DNA of 64,000 bases from Planctomycetaceae bacterium (GCA_002709045.1 PAPJ01000008.1:1-64000); one strand, 5' to 3'; positions 8,387-18,234 are shown, numbered from the stretch's first letter. Numbers and translations: made by a program. Notes: a model not told the origin generated them from the sequence alone.

Positions 8387-10099
8387 ATGAAAAGAAGTCG
8401 CAAACTAATCGTTGACAAGTTGGAACAACGAATCGTTTTATCAGCCAGTCCCTGGCAAAATCCTATTGAGGCAATGGATATCAATCATGATAGTTTCATC
8501 TCGCCTATCGATGCCTTACTACCGATCAATATGATGAACGAATCCGGCTCAAACCAAATGCTTTCGGTCGGAGCACCTCCGATTCTGGCTGACATGATGG
8601 CTGACGCGGAAAGCTACTACATGGATGCCAATGGAGACGGCTATCTTTCTCCTGCCGATGCACTTGGCGTCATCAACATACTGGCCGAAGGTGAATATTT
8701 ACCGGACTGGCAAGAGCATCTGCCATCTGAAACCCATGACACCTTCCCTGATTCACCAGAAAATGCGGCTCATCTGGAAATGGATTGGGGGTACGCATTT
8801 ATCGAATCTGAAATCAATAATGCCTATGACGTGGATGCCTTCCAATTTATTGCGGAAGACGACAGAGTCGCTATTGACGTATTCAATGAGGGGCTCCCCA
8901 GCGGTGTTCTTGTTGAACTGCTCAATGAAAACATGGAACTGCTGGCTCATGCAGAAAGCGGAAATGATTATCAATGGTGTGAAGGAAATATTGACGTTCC
9001 GGTTAACGTTGATGCAACTTACTTCGTGATAGTTTCCGCTTTAGATGCTGAGGAAACCGGCCACTACGTACTGGACATATTTCAGTATGAGGATCACTGG
9101 TGGGAACCGGAGCATGATTCCGAACTTGGTGATGACATCCATGGCGACGTTGCCGACTCAGCCAGCGCACTGATACTCGACTCAGGCTTCTCTACTATTA
9201 ACAGTCACATCGATTGGACCGGAGACATTGATCAATTTTCTGTCCAGGTCAATGATGGTCAGCTTTCTGCTTATGTCTATCAGGGTGAGACAGACAATCT
9301 ACTACGAATAAGCGTGACTGATCACGATGGAAACCTGATTGGCTTGACACAAGGTGATGCTGAAGGGGCCTGGATCGAGCTAAGCGTGGCAGACGGGGAC
9401 TATTATGTGGCCGTCGACTCAATCAACTCAGAAACATCCAGTTACACACTTGATGTCTCTCACTGGAGCGATGAAACCTGGGAACACGAAGCTGACAGTA
9501 TGATGGGTGACGATATTCACACCAATGAAATTGGCCCCGAAGCCACAATCCTCGAAAACACTGATTACGACTACACGCAGAATATCAGCCACATTGATTT
9601 TGAAGGCGATCTGGATATTTACCAATTTGTCGCGGCAGAGTCATTTGCTTCAGTAACCGTCTATGCTAATGACTGGGAATCACAAAATCTTCCCGGTGTC
9701 ACGCTATATGATGCCTCAGGCACTCAAATGGAGCCTGTCTCGCCTTCAGACTACAATGACCTATTCGATCCGGCTGACAATCTGTACGTGCGAGATATGG
9801 ATATCTTTGACTGGGAATGGAATGAAATTGAAGAAGAATTTGAAGAAGATCAATTCGCTGACTCATTCTATGACGAAAACCTCGAAGAATTTGAAGAATT
9901 TGAAGAACCGGAAGTGGTAATCTGCTGGGTCTGGCCAGGTGGCATGTACCCCGTCACCGAAGGAGACACTTACTTCATCGAAATAAACGGTGGATTCGAT
10001 AGCCGCTTTAGCGGTCAGTACAGTCTTGAATTAAGTCACTTCTCACCAGATTACTTCGACCCGTTTCTGGACGACTTCGAGCACGAGTCTGATGAATGA
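8387..10099 (+). CDS. Acidic secreted protein with LEPR-XLL-like motif, N-terminal dockerin-like EF loops and PPC-like repeats
   Basis: A 570-residue, strongly acidic protein. Residues 12-20 (LEQRIVLSA) are a variant of the planctomycete LEPR-XLL motif. Two calcium-loop sequences of dockerin type follow at 31-42 (DINHDSFISPID) and 80-91 (DANGDGYLSPAD). The rest is made of about three beta-rich repeats like bacterial pre-peptidase C-terminal domains, recognisable by recurring DVDAFQF / GDIDQFSV / DLDIYQFV strands and two GDDIH linkers. A Glu/Phe/Asp-rich patch lies near residues 480-510. It is probably exported and calcium-binding. Dockerin loops usually sit at the C-terminus, so the N-terminal placement is unusual. 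The stop overlaps the next gene's start by four bases (ATGA). Confidence 0.7.
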   Translation: MKRSRKLIVDKLEQRIVLSASPWQNPIEAMDINHDSFISPIDALLPINMMNESGSNQMLSVGAPPILADMMADAESYYMDANGDGYLSPADALGVINILAEGEYLPDWQEHLPSETHDTFPDSPENAAHLEMDWGYAFIESEINNAYDVDAFQFIAEDDRVAIDVFNEGLPSGVLVELLNENMELLAHAESGNDYQWCEGNIDVPVNVDATYFVIVSALDAEETGHYVLDIFQYEDHWWEPEHDSELGDDIHGDVADSASALILDSGFSTINSHIDWTGDIDQFSVQVNDGQLSAYVYQGETDNLLRISVTDHDGNLIGLTQGDAEGAWIELSVADGDYYVAVDSINSETSSYTLDVSHWSDETWEHEADSMMGDDIHTNEIGPEATILENTDYDYTQNISHIDFEGDLDIYQFVAAESFASVTVYANDWESQNLPGVTLYDASGTQMEPVSPSDYNDLFDPADNLYVRDMDIFDWEWNEIEEEFEEDQFADSFYDENLEEFEEFEEPEVVICWVWPGGMYPVTEGDTYFIEINGGFDSRFSGQYSLELSHFSPDYFDPFLDDFEHESDE

Positions 10100-11487
10100 C
10101 TAATAGCACACAGCCAAAAACTTTTTTGTTTGAAAAATACCTCTCCCTTTGGTTCTCACTTTCGGCACCGGTCACGCGAACGCAATATATCGCGACTGGT
10201 TTTTCCTTAATGCTCATCAAGTACCTTGGCGAGTACCTGATTATTTATGCAACCACCGGAAATGCTTATGCGATTCCGGCATTCCTTACTCCACTGCTTA
10301 GTGAGCGGATGGACGCCATTGTGACCATGACCCATTTAGTACCATGGTTCCTTTTCGTCTTCACGCTCCCTTTTCTTTGGATCAGCGTCTCAATGAGCGT
10401 TCGACGTAGTGTTGCCGCAACGGGTTCATCCTTTATGGGATTATTAATTCTGGTACCCTTTTTAAACTTCGTCATCATGCTGATCCTGTGCATCCTGCCG
10501 GATGGCAAATCCAGTTCCTTAAAAACAGCGATCGCGCCAACTACCTCACCCCAGCCAAGTAATCGAGTTCGTAGTGCTATAAGCGGCATGTTTATAAGTA
10601 TTGCCGGCTCTCTGGTCATTTACGCTCTTTCAATTAGTACATTTGGCAGTTATGGACTTATGCTGTTTTTTGGCATGCCGGTATTTATCGGCATCGTGAC
10701 AAGCTATATGTTCAATCGACATGCTTTGCAATCACTCGGACAGTCTGTGATTGTTGCCGAACTGGGAATCCTTCTATGTTCTGGAACCCTACTACTTCTT
10801 GCCTTTGAAGGCTTCATCTGCATCGCGATGTTATACCCCTTAGCCGCTGTGATTACAATCATTGGCGCTATCATTGGGCGAAGCATGGCCGCCACAAAGG
10901 CATCGGGAGGTCACGTCACGGCGTCTCTGCTTTGTTTGCTACCTTTACTTGCCGGCGCTGACCTTATAGACAATGAAACGCCCGTCTATGAAGTTATTTC
11001 CTCAGTCATCGTCAATGCTCCTCCCGAAGAAGTCTGGCCAAATGTGATCGGTTTTTCGGAACTCGAAGCACCTCCAGCCTGGTACTTTGAACTCGGCATT
11101 GCCTATCCATTACGGGCGACTATTGATGGCGAAGGAGTAGGCGCCATCCGATACTGCGAATTCTCTACGGGGCCCTTTGTGGAACCAATCACCGTCTGGG
11201 ATAAACCCCACAGGCTGGCTTTTGATGTTACCGAACAACCTCGGGCAATGAACGAATTAAGCCCCTACCGTCATGTACATCCGCCTCATCTCGACGGCTA
11301 TTTAATTTGTCAACGCGGCGAATTCAGACTCAAACGACTAGCTGATAACCGAACACTGCTGGAGGGTAGTACCTGGTATGAATTCAAAATGTACCCACAA
11401 GGATACTGGACGCTCTGGAGTGATCTCAGCATTCATCTGATTCATGAACGTGTCTTGGAGCATATTAAAAAACTCTCTGAAAACTAA
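10096..11487 (+). CDS. DUF805-like membrane protein with C-terminal SRPBCC domain
   Basis: A 463-residue protein. The first ~140 residues have the DUF805 layout, with an aromatic N-terminus, VTRTQY before the first membrane helix, and a final helix ending in LPDGKS. More hydrophobic helices follow to about residue 290. From about 295 to the end is a soluble SRPBCC/START-like domain: VYEVISSVIVNAPPEEVWP begins it, and a conserved GEGVGAIRYCEF strand follows. Such domains bind hydrophobic ligands or modify them. The start codon overlaps the stop of the acidic surface protein gene (ATGA), so the two are translationally coupled and may act together at the envelope. The domain calls come from reading motifs. 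The partnership is inferred. Confidence 0.65.
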   Translation: MTNSTQPKTFLFEKYLSLWFSLSAPVTRTQYIATGFSLMLIKYLGEYLIIYATTGNAYAIPAFLTPLLSERMDAIVTMTHLVPWFLFVFTLPFLWISVSMSVRRSVAATGSSFMGLLILVPFLNFVIMLILCILPDGKSSSLKTAIAPTTSPQPSNRVRSAISGMFISIAGSLVIYALSISTFGSYGLMLFFGMPVFIGIVTSYMFNRHALQSLGQSVIVAELGILLCSGTLLLLAFEGFICIAMLYPLAAVITIIGAIIGRSMAATKASGGHVTASLLCLLPLLAGADLIDNETPVYEVISSVIVNAPPEEVWPNVIGFSELEAPPAWYFELGIAYPLRATIDGEGVGAIRYCEFSTGPFVEPITVWDKPHRLAFDVTEQPRAMNELSPYRHVHPPHLDGYLICQRGEFRLKRLADNRTLLEGSTWYEFKMYPQGYWTLWSDLSIHLIHERVLEHIKKLSEN

Positions 11488-11509
11488 TTCAGGCAGTTTC
11501 ATTTCCGCT

Positions 11510-11537
11510 AAGTTGCGCATAAGCTGTACTGCAACTT
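11510..11537. repeat. Inverted repeat after the DUF805-SRPBCC gene
   Basis: A perfect 7-base inverted repeat, AAGTTGC and GCAACTT, flanks a 14-base loop, 22 bases after the stop codon. No T-run follows, so it is not a convincing intrinsic terminator. It may be a weak transcript-end structure or an operator for the next gene. Confidence 0.3.
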
Positions 11538-11595
11538 GAGCGTTATAACATTTAGTATTATTTCTTTCATTTGATCGCTTTTCCCAACACGCGCT

Positions 11596-12927
11596 ATGCA
11601 TATCCGACGATCCCTTCCACTGTTTTTGCTGTCGCTGACAGCCTGCGTTTCAGCGGTACAAGCCCAGCAATTAACTGATGTAATTCCTGTAGATGACAGC
11701 TATAGCTACGAAATAAAAAATGAATTTCGCATTGGAATCTGTAGTGCTCAGGTTATCCGTCTAACTTCACAAACATGGCGTGGTAAAGCATGGCAACACT
11801 GGTTAACTATTCTGACGCCTGACAACACCAGCCTCGATGATTCCGCTATTTTGTTTATTTCCGGCGGGTCTTCACAAAGTGGACAACCAGATACCAACAA
11901 TGGCGAAGTCAAACAGTTCGCACTCATCGCGGCAACCTGCGAAGTTCCTGTTGCCCTCTTAAATCAGGTACCTAATCAACCGCTTCAGGGAAACAAATAT
12001 GAAGATGACCTAATCGCCTTTACCTTTGACAAATACATGAATGGCCAAGGCAATGACTGGCCATTACTGCTACCGATGGTGGAAAGTGCAGTCCGGGCCA
12101 TGGACACAACCGCCGCCATCCTAAAAAAACAGGGCGGAAAGACTGTCACTAGATTTTCGGTTGCCGGCGCGTCTAAACGGGGATGGACAACGTGGTTAAC
12201 CAGTGCCGTTGACAAGCGAGTGGTTTCGATCGCTCCAATGGTCATCGATGTACTCAACATGCCTTCCCAAATGAAACAACAATTCCAGTCATATAACCGA
12301 TACAGTCATATGATCACACCTTATCTGAAATACAATTTTCCCGAACGCATGTTAAAAGGAGAAGGTAAGAAACTAACCGAACTGGTCGACCCCTTTTCCT
12401 ACCGTAAACGCATTGAAATCCCTAAGTTAATCGTTCTGGGAACGAACGATCCCTATTGGACGGTTGACGCAAGCAGTCTCTATTTTCCTGAGTTAGTCGG
12501 CCCCAAAAACCTTTACTACCTCGCCAATGCCGGTCACGGATTAGGTATACAGGTACTACCAACAATGGCTACTTTCTTTAAGAAAACCTTACACAACGAA
12601 ACGCTGGAAAAGATGAAATGGGAATTAGATAAAGATCATAATTTCCATGTCAAATGGACCGGACGGCCGAGATCTGTACACCTCTGGAAAGCCTTTAGTG
12701 ATACGAGAGATTTCCGCGAAGCTAAATGGGAAAGCGTTCGGCTGGAAAAAGCCACTACGCAGACAAAGAACAGCCTCACAACGCCCGACAAAGGTTACGC
12801 AGCATTTTATGTTGATGTCGAATTTAGCGGGGTCGGAGCTTTCAACTACAACATTGCCACGGAAATTCAGGTCTTACCCGAAGGCTTCCAATACGACCCG
12901 CCTGGAGAGGACGCGGCGGATAAATAA
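11596..12927 (+). CDS. PhoPQ-activated pathogenicity-related family protein (PqaA-like)
   Basis: A 443-residue exported protein with a signal peptide (first 23 residues, ending VQAQQ). It matches the PqaA/PhoPQ-activated family (PF10142). Visible features are the ILFISGGSSQSG strand, the nucleophile-elbow-like VAGASKRGWTTW segment, the VLNMPSQMKQQFQSYNRYS region and the terminal VEFSGVGAFNYNIATEIQVLP strand. The family has an alpha/beta-hydrolase core, and these proteins are common in planctomycetes and myxobacteria. Despite the name, no role in virulence should be assumed. The Ser of GASKRGW is the likely nucleophile. The gene converges on the DUF2237 gene. Confidence 0.85.
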   Translation: MHIRRSLPLFLLSLTACVSAVQAQQLTDVIPVDDSYSYEIKNEFRIGICSAQVIRLTSQTWRGKAWQHWLTILTPDNTSLDDSAILFISGGSSQSGQPDTNNGEVKQFALIAATCEVPVALLNQVPNQPLQGNKYEDDLIAFTFDKYMNGQGNDWPLLLPMVESAVRAMDTTAAILKKQGGKTVTRFSVAGASKRGWTTWLTSAVDKRVVSIAPMVIDVLNMPSQMKQQFQSYNRYSHMITPYLKYNFPERMLKGEGKKLTELVDPFSYRKRIEIPKLIVLGTNDPYWTVDASSLYFPELVGPKNLYYLANAGHGLGIQVLPTMATFFKKTLHNETLEKMKWELDKDHNFHVKWTGRPRSVHLWKAFSDTRDFREAKWESVRLEKATTQTKNSLTTPDKGYAAFYVDVEFSGVGAFNYNIATEIQVLPEGFQYDPPGEDAADK

Positions 12928-12947
12928 TACATTCACCCCCAGCGGTA

Positions 12948-13319
12948 TCAATCTTCCGCATCAACTGCATACTCCTGCAGTTGTTCTAAATCGACAAATT
13001 CCAACGTCGATATATGTGTTGCTTCCAGATTCACTTTCGGAGCGGCATTGTGATAGAGGGCTTCTTTCCAACGTTCAACACACAGGCACCAACGGTCGCC
13101 GGGCTTAACCCCCGGGAATCCCCAGGCTGTCACGGGAGTCGAAAGATCATTTCCCACAGCTCTGGAAAATGCCAGAAACTCAGCTGTTGCTTCGATACAC
13201 ACCAGATGCAGACCTAAATCATCAGCTCCAGTATTACAACATCCATCGCGGTAAAAACCTGTCATCGGATCCGTGGAACAGGTTTGAAGGTCAGTACCTA
13301 AAACGTTTTTAGCCGGCAT
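12948..13319 (-). CDS. DUF2237 family protein
   Basis: A 123-residue cytoplasmic protein that matches DUF2237 over its whole length. The diagnostic segments are NVLGTDLQTCS at the start, TGFYRDGCC, DLGLHLVC, GNDLSTP, GDRWCLC, and the ATHISTLE tail. Several Cys residues are conserved in the family. The function is unknown; members are widespread in bacteria and typically small, single-domain proteins. The gene is alone on its strand between two plus-strand genes, 20 bases from the PqaA-like gene tail to tail. Confidence 0.9.
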   Translation of the reverse strand: MPAKNVLGTDLQTCSTDPMTGFYRDGCCNTGADDLGLHLVCIEATAEFLAFSRAVGNDLSTPVTAWGFPGVKPGDRWCLCVERWKEALYHNAAPKVNLEATHISTLEFVDLEQLQEYAVDAED

Positions 13320-13460
13320 CGCTTTTCACTCAAAATAAATATCCTGTAGGACTGCTTTCTAACTTGTTCTGTTGTCAGAAGCAATGCATGTTCAACTGTT
13401 TCACTAAAACTGTGTAGAATTAGAGACACAAAACGCACTCGTTACTTTTCACATTCGCTC

Positions 13461-14414
13461 ATGAGGCCGCACGTGTATTTCGATCGTCGAACTTTTTTAC
13501 GCTCTTCGCTAGCAGCAAGCACCGTTGCCGGATTAAGCACCTCTACGACTAATGCTTTGGCTATCAAAGACAAAACCAAGGTTAAACCAAATCCAATTGC
13601 AGTTAGTACTTACTCCTACTGGAGATATCGCAAGGATACAAAACTGCCTATCGAGGACTGTATCGATCTTGCTGCGGAAGCCGGATTTGATGCGGTGGAA
13701 ATACTGCATGTGCAAATGACTCGCGAAGACAATTCATACCTACAAATGCTAAAGCAACGCGCCTTTGTTAACGGGTTAGATCTTTGCGGTTTTTCAACTC
13801 ATCAGGGATTTGTTTCACCAGACCCCGAATATCGCAAACGCAATATTGAGCATACTCTTAAGTGTATTGAACTGGCGTATGAACTTGGCATCCCGACAAT
13901 TCGCGTTAACACAGGCCGCTGGGGAACCATCAGGAATTTTGATGACCTGATGAAGGCCAAGGGGATCGAACCTCGACTGGCCGGTTATACGGATGAGCAG
14001 GGATTCGAGTGGGTCATCGACAGTCTGGAAAAGTGCCTTCCAAAGGCTGAGCAATGCGGAGTCACACTAGGACTTGAGAACCACTGGGGACTGGGAAGAA
14101 CAGCGGAGGGCGTCCTGCGAATCGTGGACTCCATTGACTCTCCGTGGCTGCAAGTCACCGCCGACACCGGGAATTTCTTCGAACGCCAGTACGAACAGTT
14201 CGAGATGATGGCAGCTAAGACCGTTTACGTTCAAGCCAAAACATACTTCGGAGGCGGCACCTGGTACACCTTAGACATTGATTATAACCGGGTTGCTAAA
14301 ATCCTTAAAAGTGCCAACTATCGCGGATATATCTCACTGGAATTCGAAGGTCAGGAAGCACATGAAACTGCGATTCCTAAAAGTCTGAATCTGCTGCGCA
14401 AAGCATTTTCTTAA
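13461..14414 (+). CDS. Sugar phosphate isomerase/epimerase family protein (xylose isomerase-like TIM barrel), exported
   Basis: A 317-residue protein with a Tat-like signal: DRRTFLRSS near residues 8-16, then an Ala/Ser/Thr-rich hydrophobic run to about residue 35. The mature part is an AP-endonuclease-2/xylose-isomerase-like TIM barrel, with the ISTYSYW-type first strand, GFDAVEILH, LGIPTIRVNTG, LGLENHWG (metal-binding Glu), VTADTGNF and the terminal YISLEFEG strand carrying another acidic ligand. Members isomerise or epimerise sugars, inositols or keto sugars using a divalent metal. An exported version beside exported Gfo/Idh/MocA proteins fits extracytoplasmic sugar processing in planctomycetes, which is inference. 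Confidence 0.85.
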   Translation: MRPHVYFDRRTFLRSSLAASTVAGLSTSTTNALAIKDKTKVKPNPIAVSTYSYWRYRKDTKLPIEDCIDLAAEAGFDAVEILHVQMTREDNSYLQMLKQRAFVNGLDLCGFSTHQGFVSPDPEYRKRNIEHTLKCIELAYELGIPTIRVNTGRWGTIRNFDDLMKAKGIEPRLAGYTDEQGFEWVIDSLEKCLPKAEQCGVTLGLENHWGLGRTAEGVLRIVDSIDSPWLQVTADTGNFFERQYEQFEMMAAKTVYVQAKTYFGGGTWYTLDIDYNRVAKILKSANYRGYISLEFEGQEAHETAIPKSLNLLRKAFS

Positions 14415-14427
14415 AGTCCCTTTAAGA
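14411..14427. other. AT-rich hairpin at a convergent gene end
   Basis: CTTAAAG and CTTTAAG form a perfect 7-base stem with a 3-base loop. It overlaps the TAA stop of the TIM-barrel gene, and a further CTTTAAG copy lies at 14434-14440. It is a possible bidirectional transcript end between converging genes, but it is AT-rich and lacks a clear T-run. Confidence 0.25.
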
Positions 14428-14457
14428 ACGTGCTTTAAGGTAGCGGTTTTAGGGTAG

Positions 14458-15789
14458 CTAAACTTTCAAATCGCTCAATTCACCGCTACTATCGGCGAAC
14501 CCGTTATGAGGAATTCCCATGGCATCGAGTATCGTTACAAACACATTGCTAAGCGGTACATTAGAACCTGGCTTAAGAAACTGATTGTGCTTAAAACCCA
14601 TCGATTTACCACCAGCTAAGACCAGCGGGTAGTTCGAGTTGTTGTGGGTTTTACTATTACTGCTACCGTAAAAAACCAATGTGTTGTCCAGTAACGTTCC
14701 CTCGTATTCCGGAGTTTCCCGGAGACGCTGGATAAAACGACTAAGTTGGTTCATCAGCAACTGATCAAACCTGCCTAATTTCTCAGCACCGTCCCCCTTC
14801 CCGGCTCCATGTGCCAGCCCATGCCAATTTCCCTGCAAACCTAAACAGGCCGGAAACGCGTTGGCGATAGTTGTCGCGCCGGCAACCTGACCCAGCATAT
14901 AGGTGGCAACACGAGTTGAATCGGTCTGGAAGGCAAGAAACATCAGATCATACATTGCCTGCATATACTCAACAGGGAGACTCTGATCGACTGCAAGATT
15001 AAGGGCTTCTTCAGTAACCTCCGGTTTCGGAATATCGAGCCAGGCCGTTGAACGATTTACACGTTGTTCAATATCCCGCACACTGGCCAAATAGTCATCC
15101 AGTTTACGCTGGTCCTGACGGCCGAGTCGGTTTTTCATTGCCCGACTATTTTCAAGCACCAGGTCCAACATCGAGCTCGTGTTCTGCAGCAAACGTCGCT
15201 CCCCTTTGCTCGCTGCGTCACCTTTACCAAACAGGCGGTCGAAGATCTGACGGGGACTGGACAAGGCCGGAATCGGTCTGCCCTGCGAGGTAAACGACAA
15301 CGTTGTTGCCCGTGTTGGCTCGCCTACTCCACCGTCGCTTGACAGGACTAGCGAACCAAAGCGGGTTTGCTCGCCAACGTGCGCCGCAATATGTTGATCG
15401 AGAGAAATACCATTTCGATAATCCGCTCCACGGAAACTTGCACCGGTGAGAAATATATCGCCTGTATCATGCCCGCCCATCTTTCGTCCGGCAGGATGGG
15501 AAAGACTACCGAGAATCGTCACCTGTTCACGCAACGGCTCGAGCGACTCAAGCGATTTTCGAAAACGAAACGAACTGTCCACTTCTTCAGGAAACCAGTT
15601 CCATTCGGCATATTCAGATTTCTCGCCCGGCAGGCTCACGCCAAAGGGAAAATAAACCGCTGCAAATCTTTTCGCCGTCTCCTTGCCCGGAGCCGCCCGG
15701 CCCATACTTTCCATCCAAGGCAATCCCAGTGCCACACCGGTCCCTCGTAGAAATGTTCGTCTATCCAAATACCAGGATTTTTTCATCAT
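14458..15789 (-). CDS. DUF1552 domain-containing protein, Tat-exported
   Basis: A 443-residue protein starting at the ATG at 15789. A reading from the TTG at 15804 is possible but less likely, since AGGA lies just before the ATG pair. The N-terminus has DRRTFLRG followed by a hydrophobic stretch, a Tat signal. The body matches DUF1552 along its length, including the AVYFPFGVSLPG strand, TGASFRG, the GGVGEPTRATTLSFTSQG region, and the NTLVFYGSSNSKTHNNSNYP segment near the end. DUF1552 genes are almost always next to DUF1592-type cytochrome genes in planctomycetes, as here. Their biochemical role is unknown. A sulfatase-like or DUF1501-like alkaline-phosphatase fold is sometimes suggested. Confidence 0.92.
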   Translation of the reverse strand: MMKKSWYLDRRTFLRGTGVALGLPWMESMGRAAPGKETAKRFAAVYFPFGVSLPGEKSEYAEWNWFPEEVDSSFRFRKSLESLEPLREQVTILGSLSHPAGRKMGGHDTGDIFLTGASFRGADYRNGISLDQHIAAHVGEQTRFGSLVLSSDGGVGEPTRATTLSFTSQGRPIPALSSPRQIFDRLFGKGDAASKGERRLLQNTSSMLDLVLENSRAMKNRLGRQDQRKLDDYLASVRDIEQRVNRSTAWLDIPKPEVTEEALNLAVDQSLPVEYMQAMYDLMFLAFQTDSTRVATYMLGQVAGATTIANAFPACLGLQGNWHGLAHGAGKGDGAEKLGRFDQLLMNQLSRFIQRLRETPEYEGTLLDNTLVFYGSSNSKTHNNSNYPLVLAGGKSMGFKHNQFLKPGSNVPLSNVFVTILDAMGIPHNGFADSSGELSDLKV

Positions 15790-15828
15790 TGATTCCTGTG
15801 GCAAATTCAGCGCCAGATTCTGCTGTTA

Positions 15829-18198
15829 CTATTTTGATTGAAATAAGGTCGACTGTACAATCGCAGCCATCAGTTTCTTCATATTGTAGTCATCGGCAAT
15901 AAATTTCCGAGTAAGCCCGGAAATTGCCTCTTTATCGGTAAACTCCAGTGTGCGACCTAAAGCATAAGTGGTTAACTTTCTCACTAAAGCATTAGCAAAC
16001 CGAGCCGACTCATACTCGACCATATACTTCTGAAGCTCGGATACGCCTCTCACTTCAACTCCCGAAGGAAGTTGAGCACGAGCATCCAATTCGATTCGCA
16101 CCAATTTGCCTTTAACCATTCGCAAACCTGATTCTCTCCAACGTCCAATTGCATCGTAATTCTCAAAGGCTATTCCCCAACCATCGATCCCCCGATGACA
16201 ACTATTGCAACTTGCTTTATCACGATGTAATTGCAACTGTTGTTTGACCGAAAGTGAAGCAAAATCTGCCTTCTCGGCTTCTAATTCAGGAACATCCGGT
16301 GGAGGCGGAGCGGGGGGATCATCTAAGAGTCGGTCTAGTATCCAAACCGCTCTTTTGATCGGATGAGAATCTTCCCCATTAGAGTTAATCAGCAAAAAAC
16401 TTCCCTGCGTGATTAATCCACCACGATTCTCGTCTCCGTTAAGTGCTACACGTTGAAACTGACTACTACCCGGATCTGATAAACCATAATGTCGCGACAG
16501 GCTCTGGTTGATCATTACGAAATCACTTTTCAGAAAGTTTAGTGCACTTAAATCCTGATACAACACTTCACCTACGAACTGAACGGTCTCTTCCGCCATT
16601 TGCGATTTAAGCCGTTCATCGAAATCTTTGTAATACTGCGGATTGACAGCGATCCGGTGCAATCCGGAAAGGTCCAGCCATTGCGATGTAAAGTTGCGAA
16701 CAAATTGCCAGCTACGTTGATCTTCGATCATACGCTGAACCTGTTGCTGTAAGACTTTCGGTCTGGACAACAAACCTTTGTCGGCTAACGCGAACAATTG
16801 CTCATCCGGCATAGAACTCCATAAAAAATACGACAATCGTGTCGCCAATTCATGATCAGTCAGCGATTGTAATTTACCAGCAGACTGAACCGGCTCGGCC
16901 AAATAAAGGAACTCCGGAGAAATTAGAACTAAGGCTAGCGTTTCCCGAATTGCGTCTTCAAAAGTTTCGCTGTCAGGTGCAATGGCTTGATAAAAACCAA
17001 CAACCTGAGCTACCTCCTGTTTCGTGACCGGTCGTCTGTAGGCGCGTCGCATAAACTGCTGAACAACTCGCTCAACATATCCATCATCGTCCATTCCGTC
17101 AGCCGGCAGGATTCGAGTATGATGTTCAGGCGGCCAGCTATCATAAATTGGTCCTTCGAAAGTAACGTTCTTGATATAAATCACCGGTTCGGTTGATGGA
17201 GGCTGAGGCTCTCCTTTTTTCGGCACCGGTTCCGGAAGCGCGGTTAAATTCTTCAAACGAATCTGAATCCCCGGAAACTTTGGATTTTTACCCGGCAGCG
17301 GAAAGGACTCAATTCTTCCTTCAAAAACTAAGGTTTCAGGCTGTTGCTGTGTCCCGATAACGTCACTGACCGCCAATCTCCGACTGGGGGACAATGTATC
17401 ACTACGAATTCCAACATTCACTTCCAGTTCCGGAACAGACTTTCCTGCCGGAATTTCCGCATAGGCCTGTACCGTTATGCGAACCTTACCTGTTCTGGGA
17501 AACTTCGTAATACCGGCAATAAATTGCTGCCGGCCATCGACCATCTGCCCATTGATATTATTATCACGGGCTCCTTTAATACTCTTCTCGACAATTTGAG
17601 TCGATACTTCCGGTTGCACACCAGACACAATGGCTTTGGTCATCGCCAATCTGGCTGCCGACAGATAATACTCCATTTGAAGTGGTGATATCCCCAGCAT
17701 CTGCCCGTTATTGAGAAAACCATCCACGGATTTTGACTCAGGCGGCAAGTTCTCTGCATAATCAAATTCGATGCCCAACAGATCACTTAGTGTATTGTTG
17801 TATTCGTAATTGGTTAAACGACGAAAAACGATTTTTCCACCTGTACTGCGTTTAGCCTCCGTTGCTCCGGAAATCTCATCGGTGAGCCATGCCACCAGAA
17901 CATTACGCTCTTTCTCTGGCAGCTCAGTTGCGTCTGCGGGGGGCATTTTCCCCTGATTAATCCGATTCAGTGCATCGTGCCAGGTTTCACCATCCACTCC
18001 GTTGTACAAATCCGGATCCAACAGCGTCATACGCGGGCTTGCTTCTCCGTCGGTACCGTGGCAATCGTAACAATACTGTTTAAGAATTGGTTCAACCTTT
18101 GAGCGAAAGGTCTTTAGATCCGGTTCGGCGCCAACCACAGTACTAACGAACAGCACGGCGGCAAGCCAACCAATGATAAGATAGGCAGGTCTTTTCAT
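15829..18198 (-). CDS. DUF1592/DUF1588/DUF1587/DUF1585/DUF1595 cytochrome c-like protein
   Basis: A 789-residue exported protein with a signal peptide (first 24 residues). A c-type haem motif CYDCH is at 43-47, and a second one, CNSCH, lies near residue 690. The order fits the planctomycete family: cytochrome-like N-terminus with QGKMPP (a likely Met ligand), DUF1587 (RRLTNYEYNNTLSDLLGI), DUF1595, DUF1592 (ELATRLSYFLWSSMPD), DUF1588 (NRGGLITQGSFL) and DUF1585 at the C-terminus (YALGRTLEF). These proteins are thought to carry electrons in periplasmic oxidation of complex carbon. The function is not established. It lies 39 bases upstream of its usual partner, the DUF1552 gene. Confidence 0.93.
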   Translation of the reverse strand: MKRPAYLIIGWLAAVLFVSTVVGAEPDLKTFRSKVEPILKQYCYDCHGTDGEASPRMTLLDPDLYNGVDGETWHDALNRINQGKMPPADATELPEKERNVLVAWLTDEISGATEAKRSTGGKIVFRRLTNYEYNNTLSDLLGIEFDYAENLPPESKSVDGFLNNGQMLGISPLQMEYYLSAARLAMTKAIVSGVQPEVSTQIVEKSIKGARDNNINGQMVDGRQQFIAGITKFPRTGKVRITVQAYAEIPAGKSVPELEVNVGIRSDTLSPSRRLAVSDVIGTQQQPETLVFEGRIESFPLPGKNPKFPGIQIRLKNLTALPEPVPKKGEPQPPSTEPVIYIKNVTFEGPIYDSWPPEHHTRILPADGMDDDGYVERVVQQFMRRAYRRPVTKQEVAQVVGFYQAIAPDSETFEDAIRETLALVLISPEFLYLAEPVQSAGKLQSLTDHELATRLSYFLWSSMPDEQLFALADKGLLSRPKVLQQQVQRMIEDQRSWQFVRNFTSQWLDLSGLHRIAVNPQYYKDFDERLKSQMAEETVQFVGEVLYQDLSALNFLKSDFVMINQSLSRHYGLSDPGSSQFQRVALNGDENRGGLITQGSFLLINSNGEDSHPIKRAVWILDRLLDDPPAPPPPDVPELEAEKADFASLSVKQQLQLHRDKASCNSCHRGIDGWGIAFENYDAIGRWRESGLRMVKGKLVRIELDARAQLPSGVEVRGVSELQKYMVEYESARFANALVRKLTTYALGRTLEFTDKEAISGLTRKFIADDYNMKKLMAAIVQSTLFQSK

Positions 18199-18234
18199 AG
18201 TCCTATTTTATCAGCACCTCAAAATATATAAATG

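Noticed and set aside
12647..13108. 153-codon open frame across the end of the PqaA-like gene
   Set aside because: It runs out of frame through the PqaA-like gene and antisense into the DUF2237 gene, both clear families.
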